DNA of 57,366 nucleotides from S146-42 sp965371965 (GCA_965371965.1 CBDVAM010000008.1:1-57366); one strand, 5' to 3'. Shown: positions 1-8,949, numbered from the stretch's first letter. The notes: generated by a model from the letters alone, not told the origin. Made by a program: numbers and translations.

Positions 1-445
1 AAACAAACCCCCCTGGCGAATCACCAACCTCCAACTCGACCCCATCCCAACCGGCTTCCCATGACCCAAACCCTCTCCTCCCCTCCGTGGCCCTTCCGTG
101 GCCCTCCGTGTTTCAAGAATCCGCGAGCCAACAACAGCCCCCGCCGAACCCATGAACCCCGCCGAGCAACTCCGCGCTCACGAGACCCAGCTCAAAGCCG
201 CGGCCAAGCTCCTGCACCAATCCCGTGCCACTGGTGGCTCGCCCACCAGTGCGGAACCACCTTGTGCCAAATCCCACCTCGCCCGTGCCACTGGTGGCTC
301 GCCCACCAGTGCGGAACCACGTTGTGCCAAATCCCACCTCGCCCGTGCCACTCGTGGCTCGCCCACCAGCGTCGCGCCTTGCGCTGACATGCCAGGAAAT
401 GGCCGCACCACCATCACCCCGCGCGCAGCCACCCGCGTAGAGCCA
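1..445. other. Gene-free repeat-rich stretch
   Basis: No convincing gene is seen here. The short open frames run across a 60-base tandem repeat (222-370) and have no family resemblance. The C-rich sequence before the repeat shows no RNA gene or promoter that I can support. Confidence 0.6.
222..370. repeat. 60-bp tandem palindromic repeat, 2.5 copies
   Basis: Units begin at 222, 282 and 342. The first two are full length and almost identical, and the third is cut short near 370. Each full unit contains the hairpin CACTGGTGG-ctcgc-CCACCAGTG. The core CCCGTGCCACTGG recurs near 9032, so it belongs to a dispersed family. There are no unique spacers, so it is not a CRISPR array. Confidence 0.85.
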
Positions 446-1087
446 TCACCGCCCCGCGAACGCCTTCTTCACCCGCATTCTCGCCAGCGCCTTGTTGATC
501 TCTACGAGATCGAATCGCTCCTCGTCCCAGTCACCGAGCCACTCGAGGAGGTCCTCGTCGTCCTCGGACCGCGCGTCAGGCGCCAGGCGCTTGACCTGCA
601 TCAGGTCGTACATGCCGAACACCCCGCCGCAGTCCTCCGGCGGGCCGTTCCGCTCGCCCTCGATGCATATCGCCGCGCGGGGCTTCGCGGGTCCGCCACG
701 CTTTGCGCCCCTGGCGCTTGCTCCGGGTATGGTCTCAACGGTCTCGCTCTCGATGCGCTTTTCCAGGCGCACGCCGTGAATCCACGAATCGCCAAAGTCG
801 TACTCATAGGCGATCGTCGTTTTCTCTTGATCGAACACCTCGCCAAGGGACACCTTCCGCTCGTCGATTCCCGGCTCACCAAAGGTCTCATCCATCGGCG
901 ATGGAAGCGCGTAACGCGTTCCGTCCTCCGCCTCGAACTGGTGCAAATGCGAGTCGGTCCAGCCGAAAGCGTGCTGCAACACCGTGTGCAGTTGCTCCAG
1001 CGTCAGACGCGGATCGACGACCAGCCGCCGCCAGATATCCGGCTCCGAATCCACCAGCCACGCACGCAGTTGCAGCATGTCACTCAT
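446..1087 (-). CDS. Plasmid pRiA4b ORF-3-like protein
   Basis: A 213-residue protein. Its N-terminal 50 residues contain the pattern typical of the pRiA4b ORF-3 family: an IWRR motif, LEQLHTVLQHAFGW and a following HLHQFE stretch. A later YEYDFGDSW-IHGVRLEK block is also characteristic of that family. The family is widespread and has no firm biochemical role; some members are annotated beside mobile elements. The C-terminal part is acidic and ends with a basic tail. The gene stands alone, convergent with nothing and divergent from the secreted protease downstream. The start ATG at 1087 has no clear Shine-Dalgarno but has TAGGCT six bases upstream, which suggests a leaderless mRNA. Confidence 0.8.
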   Translation of the reverse strand: MSDMLQLRAWLVDSEPDIWRRLVVDPRLTLEQLHTVLQHAFGWTDSHLHQFEAEDGTRYALPSPMDETFGEPGIDERKVSLGEVFDQEKTTIAYEYDFGDSWIHGVRLEKRIESETVETIPGASARGAKRGGPAKPRAAICIEGERNGPPEDCGGVFGMYDLMQVKRLAPDARSEDDEDLLEWLGDWDEERFDLVEINKALARMRVKKAFAGR

Positions 1088-1093
1088 GCCCCG

Positions 1094-1099
1094 AGCCTA
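1094..1099 (-). promoter_or_regulatory. Putative -10 element, leaderless type
   Basis: TAGGCT read on the minus strand, separated by six bases from the ATG of the pRiA4b ORF-3-like gene. It fits a TAnnnT -10 hexamer directly preceding a leaderless start. No -35 was recognised. Confidence 0.4.
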
Positions 1100-1375
1100 C
1101 CGCAAAGACAGCCAACACGCTCGGCGCGTGTCGCCGCCTGTTGGTTGTTCTCCGACCGAGCCGGTCCGGGAAGTCCCCCGATGGCCCTTGGCGGCAGTTC
1201 TCAACCCCGAAGGCCTCGCGCCGGAGCCTCGCCAGGTGAATCTACACAGCTAATTCGCCGCGAGAGTGGCATGGACGGACCCCGCCCGGTACGTTGTCCT
1301 TGGCTGGATCACGCCGGAGCCGCCGATTCTCGGACCAGGAGGGATCGGTCCGACCCAATCAGACCAGGAGAGAGC

Positions 1376-2569
1376 ATGCGCACCCTCGCAATAGTCGCCG
1401 CACTTGGCCTCGTGACCCCCGCGCTCGCCCAGCGCGACCTGCCGGACTTCGAGGTCATCGAAGACACCCACATCATCGCCGACGGCGTCTTATACGAATC
1501 CTGGGACCAGTACTTCAACTCCGACTATTTCCGTAATCAAGAACTCCGCTGCGCGACCCACGTCGACCAGGCGAACATCCTCGATGGCTTCGCCGGCGGC
1601 GTTGGGCCCGCGGGCTCGCCCGCCGATTGCACCTACAACTCGACTAACCCCGCCGGTGAGTACGACCCCAGCACGGGCAAGTTCCGCATCCCCGTCGTCA
1701 TCCACGTCATCCAGCGCACCAACGGCACCGGCTTCATCCCCGAGGACCGCGTCCGCAGCCAGATCGACGTGCTCAACGAAGACTTTCTGGCGATCTTCGG
1801 CTCCAACGGCGAGAACGGCACCGACATCCAGATCGAGTTCTTCCTCGCCACCGAAGATCCCGACGGCAACCCGACCGACGGCATCACCTACTCCACCAAC
1901 GACACCTGGTACAACGACGGCGGGCGGTACTACGACACCCTGCACTGGGACACCAACCGCTATTGCAACATTTATACGAATAACGCCAGCGGCGCGCTCG
2001 GCTATGTCCCCGACCTGCCCCAGGGCGGGCTCGCCGGGCAGGCCCGCGACCGCATCGTCGTTCTCCACTCGACCTTCGGGCGCGACGCCCCGTTCATTCC
2101 CTATCACCTCGGACGCACAACAACCCACGAGATGGGGCACTACCTCGGCCTCTGGCACGTCTTCGACAACGGCTGCGGCACAGACGCCTGCTACAACACC
2201 GGCGACCGCATCTGCGACACCAACCCCATGAACAGCCCGACCTTCGGCTGCCCCGGCGGTCGCAACCAGTGCGGGCGCCCAGCGCCGTTCCACAACTACA
2301 TGGACTATTCAGACGACATCTGCATGGATAACTTCAGCCCCGAGCAGGCACGGCGCATCCGCTGCAGCCTCGAGCACTATCGTCCCGATCTCGCCCAGGC
2401 CGGGTGCCCTGCGGACATCGATGGCAATGGCGTGCTCGACGCAGACGACTTCTTCGCATATCTTGACCTGTTCGCATCCGACGACCCGGCGGCGGACATC
2501 GACGCCGATGGCGACATCGACGCCGACGATTTCTTCGCATACCTGGATCTCTTCAGCGCCGGCTGCTGA
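1376..2569 (+). CDS. Secreted M43-type zinc metalloprotease with dockerin-like tail
   Basis: A 397-residue exported protease. Residues 1-18 form a signal peptide ending ALA. The metzincin site HEMGHYLGLWH starts at residue 251, and a later NYMDYSDD segment fits the Met-turn of M43 (cytophagalysin/pappalysin) enzymes. Residues from about 343 to the end hold two DxDGxGxxDxxDFFAYLDLF repeats, each a calcium-binding loop plus helix like those in dockerins; such C-terminal tails are common in exported Phycisphaerae proteins and may anchor or sort the protein. The open frame extends much further upstream (to 98), but the signal peptide and AGGAG at 1366-1370, five bases before the ATG, decide the start. 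Cysteines around the active site suggest disulfides. Substrate unknown. Confidence 0.9.
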   Translation: MRTLAIVAALGLVTPALAQRDLPDFEVIEDTHIIADGVLYESWDQYFNSDYFRNQELRCATHVDQANILDGFAGGVGPAGSPADCTYNSTNPAGEYDPSTGKFRIPVVIHVIQRTNGTGFIPEDRVRSQIDVLNEDFLAIFGSNGENGTDIQIEFFLATEDPDGNPTDGITYSTNDTWYNDGGRYYDTLHWDTNRYCNIYTNNASGALGYVPDLPQGGLAGQARDRIVVLHSTFGRDAPFIPYHLGRTTTHEMGHYLGLWHVFDNGCGTDACYNTGDRICDTNPMNSPTFGCPGGRNQCGRPAPFHNYMDYSDDICMDNFSPEQARRIRCSLEHYRPDLAQAGCPADIDGNGVLDADDFFAYLDLFASDDPAADIDADGDIDADDFFAYLDLFSAGC

Positions 2570-2627
2570 ACCAAGACCCAGAGAGAGGCGCTAGGGGGGG
2601 CAACCAGCCGCCCTCTGTTTCTTCTTC

Positions 2628-3503
2628 TCAGGGCACGCCGCGCGAGCACGCGATGATCGCCATCAGCCGATGCACCAGCTTGGCCGCGAGAAAGTCACAC
2701 GCGTAGAGACCATCGCGCGGGCACAGCTCGACCACGTCGCACGCGACAATCGTGGTTCTCGTTGAAATCGCTTCGAGCAGCTTGTTGACATGGCGCCAGG
2801 AAAGCCCGCCGGGCTCGGGGGTACCCGTCGCCGCCATGATGCCCGGGTCGAAAGCGTCCAGGTCGATCGTGACATAAGTGCTCGGCGTGAGCAGTTCGCA
2901 CACGCGATCAATCCAACCATCCTTGCGATCGTCGAGAATATCATGGGCATAGAACACCCGCCTGTCGTCGAGAGCGGCGGTCTCGTCGAGATCCATGCTG
3001 CGGATGCCGACCTGGACGATCTTGCTGACCTCGCGGGCGCGGGCCATAACACACGCGTGGTTGCAGGCGGAGCCCATGTAGCTCTCGCGGGTGTCGGCGT
3101 GGGCGTCGATCTGGAGGGTCGTGAGGTCCGGATAGTGCTTGGCGGCGGCGCGGATTGCGCCGATGGAGACCGAGTGCTCGCCGCCGAGGAGGATGGGGAG
3201 TTGCTTACGGTCGAGAATGCCGCTGGCGGCAGCCTCGACCAACTCTGCGAGTTCTTCGGGCGGCCCATCGTGGGTGATGGGATCGTGGGTTGCGATGCCG
3301 AGGTGGTGGGGTTCGGATCGGGTCTGGATGTCGTACCACTCGATAGTCGCGGAGGCTTCGATGATCGCGCGTGGGCCGGCGTCTGCGCCCTTGCGCCAGG
3401 TGCTGGTGGCGTCGTAGGGGACGGGGATGATGTGGAAGAACGCCGAGGCGGGGTCGGTGAACTCCGGGGGCAGGTCCGCGAGGAAGTCGGGGTAATCGCT
3501 CAC
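2628..3503 (-). CDS. speB: Agmatinase (agmatine ureohydrolase)
   Basis: A 291-residue member of the arginase/agmatinase family. It hydrolyses agmatine to putrescine and urea in the cytoplasm with a binuclear manganese centre. The metal ligands are visible: H110 in GGEHS, D133-H135-D137 in DAHAD, and D214/D216 in DLDAFDP. It starts with GTG that overlaps the TGA of the upstream arginine decarboxylase gene by four bases (GTGA), so the two are translationally coupled and presumably one operon. Agmatinase rather than arginase is inferred from this coupling: the decarboxylase makes its substrate. Confidence 0.92.
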   Translation of the reverse strand: MSDYPDFLADLPPEFTDPASAFFHIIPVPYDATSTWRKGADAGPRAIIEASATIEWYDIQTRSEPHHLGIATHDPITHDGPPEELAELVEAAASGILDRKQLPILLGGEHSVSIGAIRAAAKHYPDLTTLQIDAHADTRESYMGSACNHACVMARAREVSKIVQVGIRSMDLDETAALDDRRVFYAHDILDDRKDGWIDRVCELLTPSTYVTIDLDAFDPGIMAATGTPEPGGLSWRHVNKLLEAISTRTTIVACDVVELCPRDGLYACDFLAAKLVHRLMAIIACSRGVP

Positions 3504-5494
3504 GGGTGTTGGGCGCCCGTGGGTTCGAGATAGGTCGAGCCGCTGAGGCCGGATTCATAGAAGCGCATGAGCGTGCGGGCCTCGCCGACGGTGAGGCGCT
3601 TGGCGCGGACGGCGCGCTCGCAGTCTCGGTTCATGACGCTGAGCAGGCGGTCGGGGTCGTATTGGAGATAGCGCAGGACCTCGGAGGCGGTGTCGCCCTT
3701 GACGACGTCGTCGATGGTCCAGCTCTCGTGGTCGGCGCTGACGTGGACGGCGTGGGTGTCGCCGAAGAGGTTGTGCAGGTCGCCGAGGGTTTCCTGGTAT
3801 GCGCCGACGAGGAAGAAGGCGATGTCGTAGTTTTCGTTCTGTGTGGTGGCATGCATTCGGAATGTGGAGGAGATGCCTTGGGGCGAGAGGAACTGGTCAA
3901 GCTTGCCGTCGGAATCGCAGGTGACGTCCGCGAGTATGACATGGCGGTCGGGGCGTTCGTGGAGGCGTTGGATGGGCATGGCCGGGAAGATCTGGTCGAT
4001 GGCCCAGGCGTCGGGGAGGGACTGGAAGATGGAGAGGTTGAGGAAGCAGACGTCGCTGAGCAGTTCGTCCAGGCCATCGAGGGCCTCGATGGGTTCGTCG
4101 AGCGTGTCGCGCACGTCGCGGACTTTGTGGCAGGTCGCCCAGAAGAGTCGCTCGGCGGTGGCACGCTCCTCGAGGGTCAGGTGTCCGAGGCTGAACAGGC
4201 TCGCGGCCTCGTCGCGCGCCTGTTGGGCGTCGTGGTATCCTGCGACGAGGTTTTCATTGTCTACGGATTCGAGTGCGGTGACGAGATCGAGCAGCGGTTG
4301 CGGCGGGCTGTCCGCGCTTGTTATCTGGTCCGTCGGTGGGGGATCCTTGAACCGCCCGGGGCCGGTGGAGCCCAGGACGTTTGCGATCAGGACGCTGCTG
4401 TAGGCGACCATGGCCCTGCCGCACTCGGTGACGATGGTGGGATGCTCGACTTGCTCTGCGTCGCAGATGCTCTTGATGCGGTAGACGACGTCTGCGGCGT
4501 ACTCCTCGAGGGTGTAGTTCATGGAGCCCGGGTCGTTGGCCTGATCGCCGGTGTAGTCCACGCCGAGGCCGCCGCCGATATCGAGCATCTCGATGGGGAC
4601 GCCAAGGCGCCGGAGTTCGGCGTAGATGTGGGTCAGCTCGCCGATGGTGTCCTTGACCTTGCGGATGTTCTGGATCTGGCTGCCGGCGTGGCAGTGGAGG
4701 AGTTTCAGGCAATCGAGCATGTCGTGCTCGCGCAGTGACTCGACCATGTCGAGCAGTTCGTCGACGAAGAGGCCGAACTTGGAGCGGACGCCGGCGGAAT
4801 CCTTCCATCGGCCCTCGCCCGGGGTGAAGAGTTTGACGCGGACGCCGAGGGTTGGGCGGATGTCGTGGTTGTGCGCCTGGGCGATGACCTGGCGGAGCTC
4901 GCCGGCGTTCTCGACGACGGGGACGATGGTGCGACCGAGCTTGGATGCGAGGATGATGGCCTCGATGTAGCGTGCGTCCTTGAAGCCGTTGCAGATGATG
5001 AGCCGGTCGGCGGTGCTCATGGCCATGACGGCGAGGAGCTCGGGCTTGGAGCCGACCTCGAGGCCGAAGCCGAGTGCCGAGCCGACGCGGCTGAGCTCCT
5101 CGACGACGTGGTGCTGCTGGTTGACTTTCACCGGGTAGACCGGGCGGTAGTCGCCCTGGTATTGCTGGTCGATCATCTCGTCGCGGAAAGCGTCGGCGAT
5201 CTTGGTCAGGCGGTCAGAGAGGATGTCTGTGAAGCGCAGGAGGACGGGTGGGTGGATGGCGCGCTCTCGGAGGCCGTTGACGACCTCGGCGAGGTCGATT
5301 TCGATCCCCGGTGCGGGTGTGACGACGACGCTGCCGCGGGGGGAGATTTTGAAGTAGCCCTGGGACCATGCGTCGATGCGGTAGAGGTCGGCGGCGTCTG
5401 CGGTGGTCCATGCGGGTTGTGCGGGCTTGGGCTCGACGCGTGAGAGGGGGAGGATCGGCGGGGTCGAGGCGGTGCGGGTGTCGTTGGTTGTCAC
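3500..5494 (-). CDS. speA: Biosynthetic arginine decarboxylase
   Basis: A 664-residue PLP enzyme of the alanine-racemase fold that converts arginine to agmatine, the first step of the arginine route to putrescine. K123 in YPVKVNQQ is the PLP lysine. The glycine-rich phosphate-binding segment DIGGGLGVDY and the C-terminal VTCDSDGKLD block with its active-site cysteine are present. Length fits the long SpeA family. The start is GTG at 5494; no Shine-Dalgarno is seen, but TACGAT lies five bases upstream, so translation may be leaderless. It is followed with a four-base overlap by agmatinase. Confidence 0.94.
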   Translation of the reverse strand: MTTNDTRTASTPPILPLSRVEPKPAQPAWTTADAADLYRIDAWSQGYFKISPRGSVVVTPAPGIEIDLAEVVNGLRERAIHPPVLLRFTDILSDRLTKIADAFRDEMIDQQYQGDYRPVYPVKVNQQHHVVEELSRVGSALGFGLEVGSKPELLAVMAMSTADRLIICNGFKDARYIEAIILASKLGRTIVPVVENAGELRQVIAQAHNHDIRPTLGVRVKLFTPGEGRWKDSAGVRSKFGLFVDELLDMVESLREHDMLDCLKLLHCHAGSQIQNIRKVKDTIGELTHIYAELRRLGVPIEMLDIGGGLGVDYTGDQANDPGSMNYTLEEYAADVVYRIKSICDAEQVEHPTIVTECGRAMVAYSSVLIANVLGSTGPGRFKDPPPTDQITSADSPPQPLLDLVTALESVDNENLVAGYHDAQQARDEAASLFSLGHLTLEERATAERLFWATCHKVRDVRDTLDEPIEALDGLDELLSDVCFLNLSIFQSLPDAWAIDQIFPAMPIQRLHERPDRHVILADVTCDSDGKLDQFLSPQGISSTFRMHATTQNENYDIAFFLVGAYQETLGDLHNLFGDTHAVHVSADHESWTIDDVVKGDTASEVLRYLQYDPDRLLSVMNRDCERAVRAKRLTVGEARTLMRFYESGLSGSTYLEPTGAQHP

Positions 5495-5499
5495 GGGGG

Positions 5500-5505
5500 A
5501 TCGTA
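5500..5505 (-). promoter_or_regulatory. Putative -10 element of speAB, leaderless type
   Basis: TACGAT on the minus strand, separated by five cytosines from the GTG start of speA. An alternative -10, TACAAT, lies further upstream at 5534-5539 and would give a leader of about 35 bases. Confidence 0.4.
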
Positions 5506-5969
5506 TTCCGGTGTGGAGTTTGTGGGGGAGGGGATTGTATTTGGCTTCGGCATAGCCTCTGAGTGGTCAGGGCAATCTGTGACGCCGGCATTTCGGTCTG
5601 CGAGGCAAGGTCGTGCGGACGACCCGGCAGGCGGTGTTCCAGAGGGCGGAGGCAGCTGTGCCCTTGCATCCTTTTCAGACCATTCTGGATCGGACACAAA
5701 GACTCAGACCGGCCAAAGCGGCCTCGAAATAACGACCGACCGTGCTGGACCCAGAACCCGGACCAGCGGGGATGGACCGTGCCTGCTCAACAATCACGCC
5801 CGCCGCACCGGCGGAACAGGCTGACAGATCCCGAATACTAGCCCCGTTCGGTAGCTTGGCATGCAGGATCAGCACCAACCCACGCTATGATATTGTAGAA
5901 TCATCAGAGACAGTCCGCTGCCGTCGCGGGCAGAGAATCAAATGGGAACTCTTTGCGGAGACTCTTGAT
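5506..5969. other. Gene-free interval between speA and the effector candidate
   Basis: About 460 bases with no supported gene or RNA. The open frame running into the next gene from 5742 lacks any family-like sequence before residue 77. The interval marks the point where composition falls from GC-rich to about half GC, so it may be the edge of an acquired segment. Confidence 0.5.
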
Positions 5970-7109
5970 ATGGCAAAGAACAAGACTGGTCTTCCGACGG
6001 CAGACTCCAAGTCTGAGATCGTACTCACGGGGTTCTACATCACGCCCTTTGGCAAGAAGAAAGTCTCGACGCAAGGACACGGCGCAGTAAAGCAGGTCCA
6101 GAGCGAGCTCGATTTCGACGAGGTCGCCGGCATTGTCATCGACGCAGTAAGCAGCGCTCAACATCGTACCGCTGCGCACAATTATAGCTTTCAACTTCGT
6201 AGACATGCTGTGAAAGCAAAGTACCTCGATGACAGTATCATGATGAATATTTCCGCCGCAGATTTCGTGGTGACCGACTGGACCACCATGAATCCTAACG
6301 TGCTACTCGAAGCAGGATTTGCCCATGGCCGAGCTAAGCATGGAATTCATCTAAGCGCTGACGGGTCGTTTCCGAGCGATAGGGCAGGCATCATCTATGT
6401 CCACTACGATCCAACAAAGCTTCAGGTCCTGTCATCGAATTTGTCTGGTCATATTCCGGCGTTGGTTGACCAGATAGAAAAGGGACCGTGGGTGTTTGAC
6501 TATCACAGTCTCCGTTCCACCGACCTTGTCCGTCGAATGATCCGCGAATCCACGAGGGACATTCGCATTCTGCAAACTAATCTCGAAACGGTGAACACGA
6601 ACCACTTGCCGGATCTCGATGATGCCTTGAAACGGGGCGTGCAGGTACGTATTCTCACTCTCGATCCTCAGAGCAGATATGTCAATGAGAGAGCATTGCA
6701 ACTCGGTTACAAGAACGAAACGATTAAGGTGTACAGAGACGGGTTGCAGAATGCCATAGACAACACTTCCACCCATCTGGATCGATTCAAGAACTTTCGG
6801 CTAAGACTGTATAACGACTTTCCGAATCAGCTGACGTACATTTTTGATGATCGCGTGCTGGCGTCAATCATTTCCCGTACTGGTCGCAGCCGCGACAACT
6901 GCGTGTTTCATTTGCCAAGTCATCGGCTGCCCGGTGCCACGCACACCTTTGTTGATCACTTCAATCAACTTTGGGATACGACGGTTCAAGAGATCGCTCG
7001 CGAAACTCCGAGCAGGTCAAGCGAGGCCAAGGGTGTGAAGGAACCGAAACCGGCGAAAGCGTCCAAGCGGACCAAGAGTCAACGCCCCGGCAGCCCAGCC
7101 CGCGAATGA
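5970..7109 (+). CDS. TIR-like/deoxyribosyltransferase-like domain fused to PLD-like domain
   Basis: A 379-residue protein. Residues about 17-170 resemble the nucleoside 2-deoxyribosyltransferase-like/TIR-like fold: a beta strand ending FYITPFGKK (22-30), and the signature VTDWTTMNPNVLLEAGFAHG (101-120), in which E114 sits where the catalytic glutamate is in this superfamily. Residues about 178-340 resemble PLD-like/DUF5919-type domains (alternating strands ending RILTLDP, FDDRVLASII, then HFNQLWD) but no HKD motif is visible. The tail after 345 is basic and low in complexity. The ATG at 5970 has GGAG about ten bases upstream. Base composition and codon use are clearly lower in GC than the neighbours, with many A/T-ending codons, suggesting horizontal transfer. 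Related domains act as NAD- or nucleotide-degrading immune effectors, so a defence role is possible but is inference only. Confidence 0.65.
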   Translation: MAKNKTGLPTADSKSEIVLTGFYITPFGKKKVSTQGHGAVKQVQSELDFDEVAGIVIDAVSSAQHRTAAHNYSFQLRRHAVKAKYLDDSIMMNISAADFVVTDWTTMNPNVLLEAGFAHGRAKHGIHLSADGSFPSDRAGIIYVHYDPTKLQVLSSNLSGHIPALVDQIEKGPWVFDYHSLRSTDLVRRMIRESTRDIRILQTNLETVNTNHLPDLDDALKRGVQVRILTLDPQSRYVNERALQLGYKNETIKVYRDGLQNAIDNTSTHLDRFKNFRLRLYNDFPNQLTYIFDDRVLASIISRTGRSRDNCVFHLPSHRLPGATHTFVDHFNQLWDTTVQEIARETPSRSSEAKGVKEPKPAKASKRTKSQRPGSPARE

Positions 7110-7421
7110 GCTAGTGGCGGAGCGGCGCACCTCTGCGAAGGATGGCGATTGAAGCCGAATAGCGGGTGACAGCAGCTACGAGGAACCTCGCAACTCGCAC
7201 GGAACGGTTAGAGCGATCCAACTGAATCCGTAGCGCTGCTCGGCGCGTGGATGAGGTGTCGTATCGCTTCGCGATCGGCGGCAGGATGCCGCCGCCCCGT
7301 TTCTGATCTATCGGCGGCAGGATGGTGCCGCGAAGACCCTGGGAGTGTTGTGGGATCTTGGTGGTGACTTCGCTCCCTTACGGTCGCGGCTCGTTGTTGC
7401 GATGGTGGAGTTGGTGGGCGG
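7110..7421. other. Gene-free interval with short direct repeat
   Basis: About 310 bases without a supported gene. TCGGCGGCAGGATG occurs at 7275-7288 and again at 7311-7324. The open frame from 7322 into gabD is not coding before 7433. Confidence 0.5.
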
Positions 7422-7427
7422 TACCCT
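7422..7427 (+). promoter_or_regulatory. Putative -10 element of gabD, leaderless type
   Basis: TACCCT followed by five bases and the ATG of gabD. No Shine-Dalgarno precedes the start. Confidence 0.35.
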
Positions 7428-7432
7428 GGGGT

Positions 7433-8860
7433 ATGCAGACACAGCATTTCATTGGGGGAGCATGGGTTGAGGGTTCGGGGAGCTTTGACGTGCTCGATCC
7501 GGCGACCGATGCGCTCGTGGCGACGGTGAGCGAAGGCGGGGAGCGGGAGACCCGCGCGGCGATTGACGCGGCGGCGGCGGCCCTGGACCAGTGGCGTCAG
7601 ACGCCCGCGGCAGAACGGGCATGGGTGATCCGGCGTCTGTTTGAACTGATGGTTCGGGACAGGGAGCGGCTGGCGGGGCTCATGGTGCGCGAGCAGGGTA
7701 AGCCGATTCGTGAGGCTCGCGGCGAGATCGATTACGCCGCGGGGTTCCTGGAGTGGTCGAGCGAGGAGGCCAAACGGGTCAACGGGGAGATCCTGCCGGC
7801 GGGTGAGGGCAAGCGGATCTTCGTGTTGCGGCAGCCTGTTGGGGTGTGTGCGGCGATCACGCCTTGGAACTTTCCCAGTGCGATGATCACGCGGAAGCTG
7901 GGGCCGGCGCTGGCGGCGGGGTGCACGATGGTTGTGAAACCGTCGGAGTTGACGCCGCTGTCGGCGATCGCGCTGGGGGAGTTGTGCGTGGAGGCGGGGA
8001 TCCCGGCGGGCGTGGTGAACATTGTCAACACGACCGATGCCCAGGGGTTCAGCGATGTCGTGTTCGCTGATCCGAGGGTGCGCAAGGTGTCGTTCACGGG
8101 CTCGACCGAGGTGGGGCGGAAGCTGATCGAAGCGTCGGCGGCGAATGTCGTGCGGCTGAGCCTTGAGCTTGGCGGGCAGGCGCCGTTTCTGGTGTTTGAG
8201 GATGCGGATCTGGACGCCGCGATCCGGGGGGCGGTCGCGGGCAAGTTTCGCAATACGGGGCAGTCGTGCATCAGCCCGAATCGGTTCTATGTGCAGAAAA
8301 ACGTGCGGGAGCGGTTCGTTCAGGGCGTCGCGGCGGAGATGGCGGGGCTGCGCGTGGGGCGGGGGGATTCTGAGGACGTGCAGATCGGGCCGCTGATCAA
8401 TGACGCGGCGGTGGAGAAGGTGTTGGGGCATATCGCCGATGCACGCGACCGGGGCGGGCGGATCGTGATGGGTGGGGGACTGGAAGAGGTGGAGGGGTGC
8501 CGGGATCGGTTCGTGCAGGCGACGTTGATCGACGGGTTGACGGGCGAGATGCGGATCTCGGGCGAGGAGACGTTCGGGCCGGTGTTGGCGGTGGGGTCGT
8601 TTGGGGATGAGGCCGAGGCGATTGGGCTTGCCAATGGGACGGCGTTTGGGCTGGCGAGCTATCTGTATACGCGGGACATGGCGCGGGCGATTCGGGTGAG
8701 TGAGGCGTTGGAGTTTGGGATCGTGGGTGTGAATGACCCGGTGCCGTCGACGGTGCAGGCTCCGTTTGGGGGGATGAAGTGGTCGGGGATCGGGCGTGAG
8801 GGGGGGAGATATGCGATGGACGAGTATTGTGAGGTGAAGTTTGTGTCGGTTGTGGTGTAG
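7433..8860 (+). CDS. gabD: NAD(P)-dependent succinate-semialdehyde dehydrogenase
   Basis: A 475-residue aldehyde dehydrogenase of the GabD subgroup, oxidising succinate semialdehyde to succinate at the end of the GABA/putrescine route. Visible features are PWNFP in the cofactor fold, FTGSTEVGRKL, the general base E245 in LELGGQAP, and the catalytic C279 in FRNTGQSCISPNRFY, which matches GabD better than other aldehyde dehydrogenases. The frame extends upstream, but homology begins at MQTQHFIGG, so ATG 7433 is preferred. The putrescine genes speA-speB lie nearby, consistent with polyamine breakdown, although the intermediate enzymes are absent from the window. Confidence 0.88.
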   Translation: MQTQHFIGGAWVEGSGSFDVLDPATDALVATVSEGGERETRAAIDAAAAALDQWRQTPAAERAWVIRRLFELMVRDRERLAGLMVREQGKPIREARGEIDYAAGFLEWSSEEAKRVNGEILPAGEGKRIFVLRQPVGVCAAITPWNFPSAMITRKLGPALAAGCTMVVKPSELTPLSAIALGELCVEAGIPAGVVNIVNTTDAQGFSDVVFADPRVRKVSFTGSTEVGRKLIEASAANVVRLSLELGGQAPFLVFEDADLDAAIRGAVAGKFRNTGQSCISPNRFYVQKNVRERFVQGVAAEMAGLRVGRGDSEDVQIGPLINDAAVEKVLGHIADARDRGGRIVMGGGLEEVEGCRDRFVQATLIDGLTGEMRISGEETFGPVLAVGSFGDEAEAIGLANGTAFGLASYLYTRDMARAIRVSEALEFGIVGVNDPVPSTVQAPFGGMKWSGIGREGGRYAMDEYCEVKFVSVVV

Positions 8861-8934
8861 GGGGTCTGGAGCGTGGCGTGGCCTTCGTCGCAGGGCCTCC
8901 TCAGACCACGGCACCGTTCTGTAACCGGGCTCAA

Positions 8935-8949
8935 CTACAATTGTCGTAG
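8935..8949. promoter_or_regulatory. Possible BlaI/MecI-type operator
   Basis: The dyad CTAC-aattgtc-GTAG resembles the TACA/TGTA boxes bound by BlaI/MecI repressors. A second half-site, TTGTAGTAG, lies at 8985-8993 just after TTGACG (8978-8983), a possible -35. Both precede the BlaI-type repressor gene, so autoregulation is plausible. Confidence 0.35.

Noticed and set aside
222..370. CRISPR array
   Set aside because: The units are directly adjacent with a 60-base period and no variable spacers, and there are no cas genes.
98..1375. Upstream extension of the M43 protease frame by more than 400 codons
   Set aside because: It runs antisense through the pRiA4b-like gene and the tandem repeat. 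A signal peptide and Shine-Dalgarno define the start at 1376.
2580..2625. Terminator between the M43 protease and speB
   Set aside because: Only an imperfect stem with a mismatch and no clean T tract, so not supported enough to list.
5506..5741. Small structured RNA (SRP, 6S or riboswitch) upstream of speA
   Set aside because: No recognisable signature or convincing stem series was found by eye.
5742..5969. 76-residue N-terminal extension of the effector candidate
   Set aside because: It has no family-like sequence and different composition, and a Shine-Dalgarno precedes ATG 5970.
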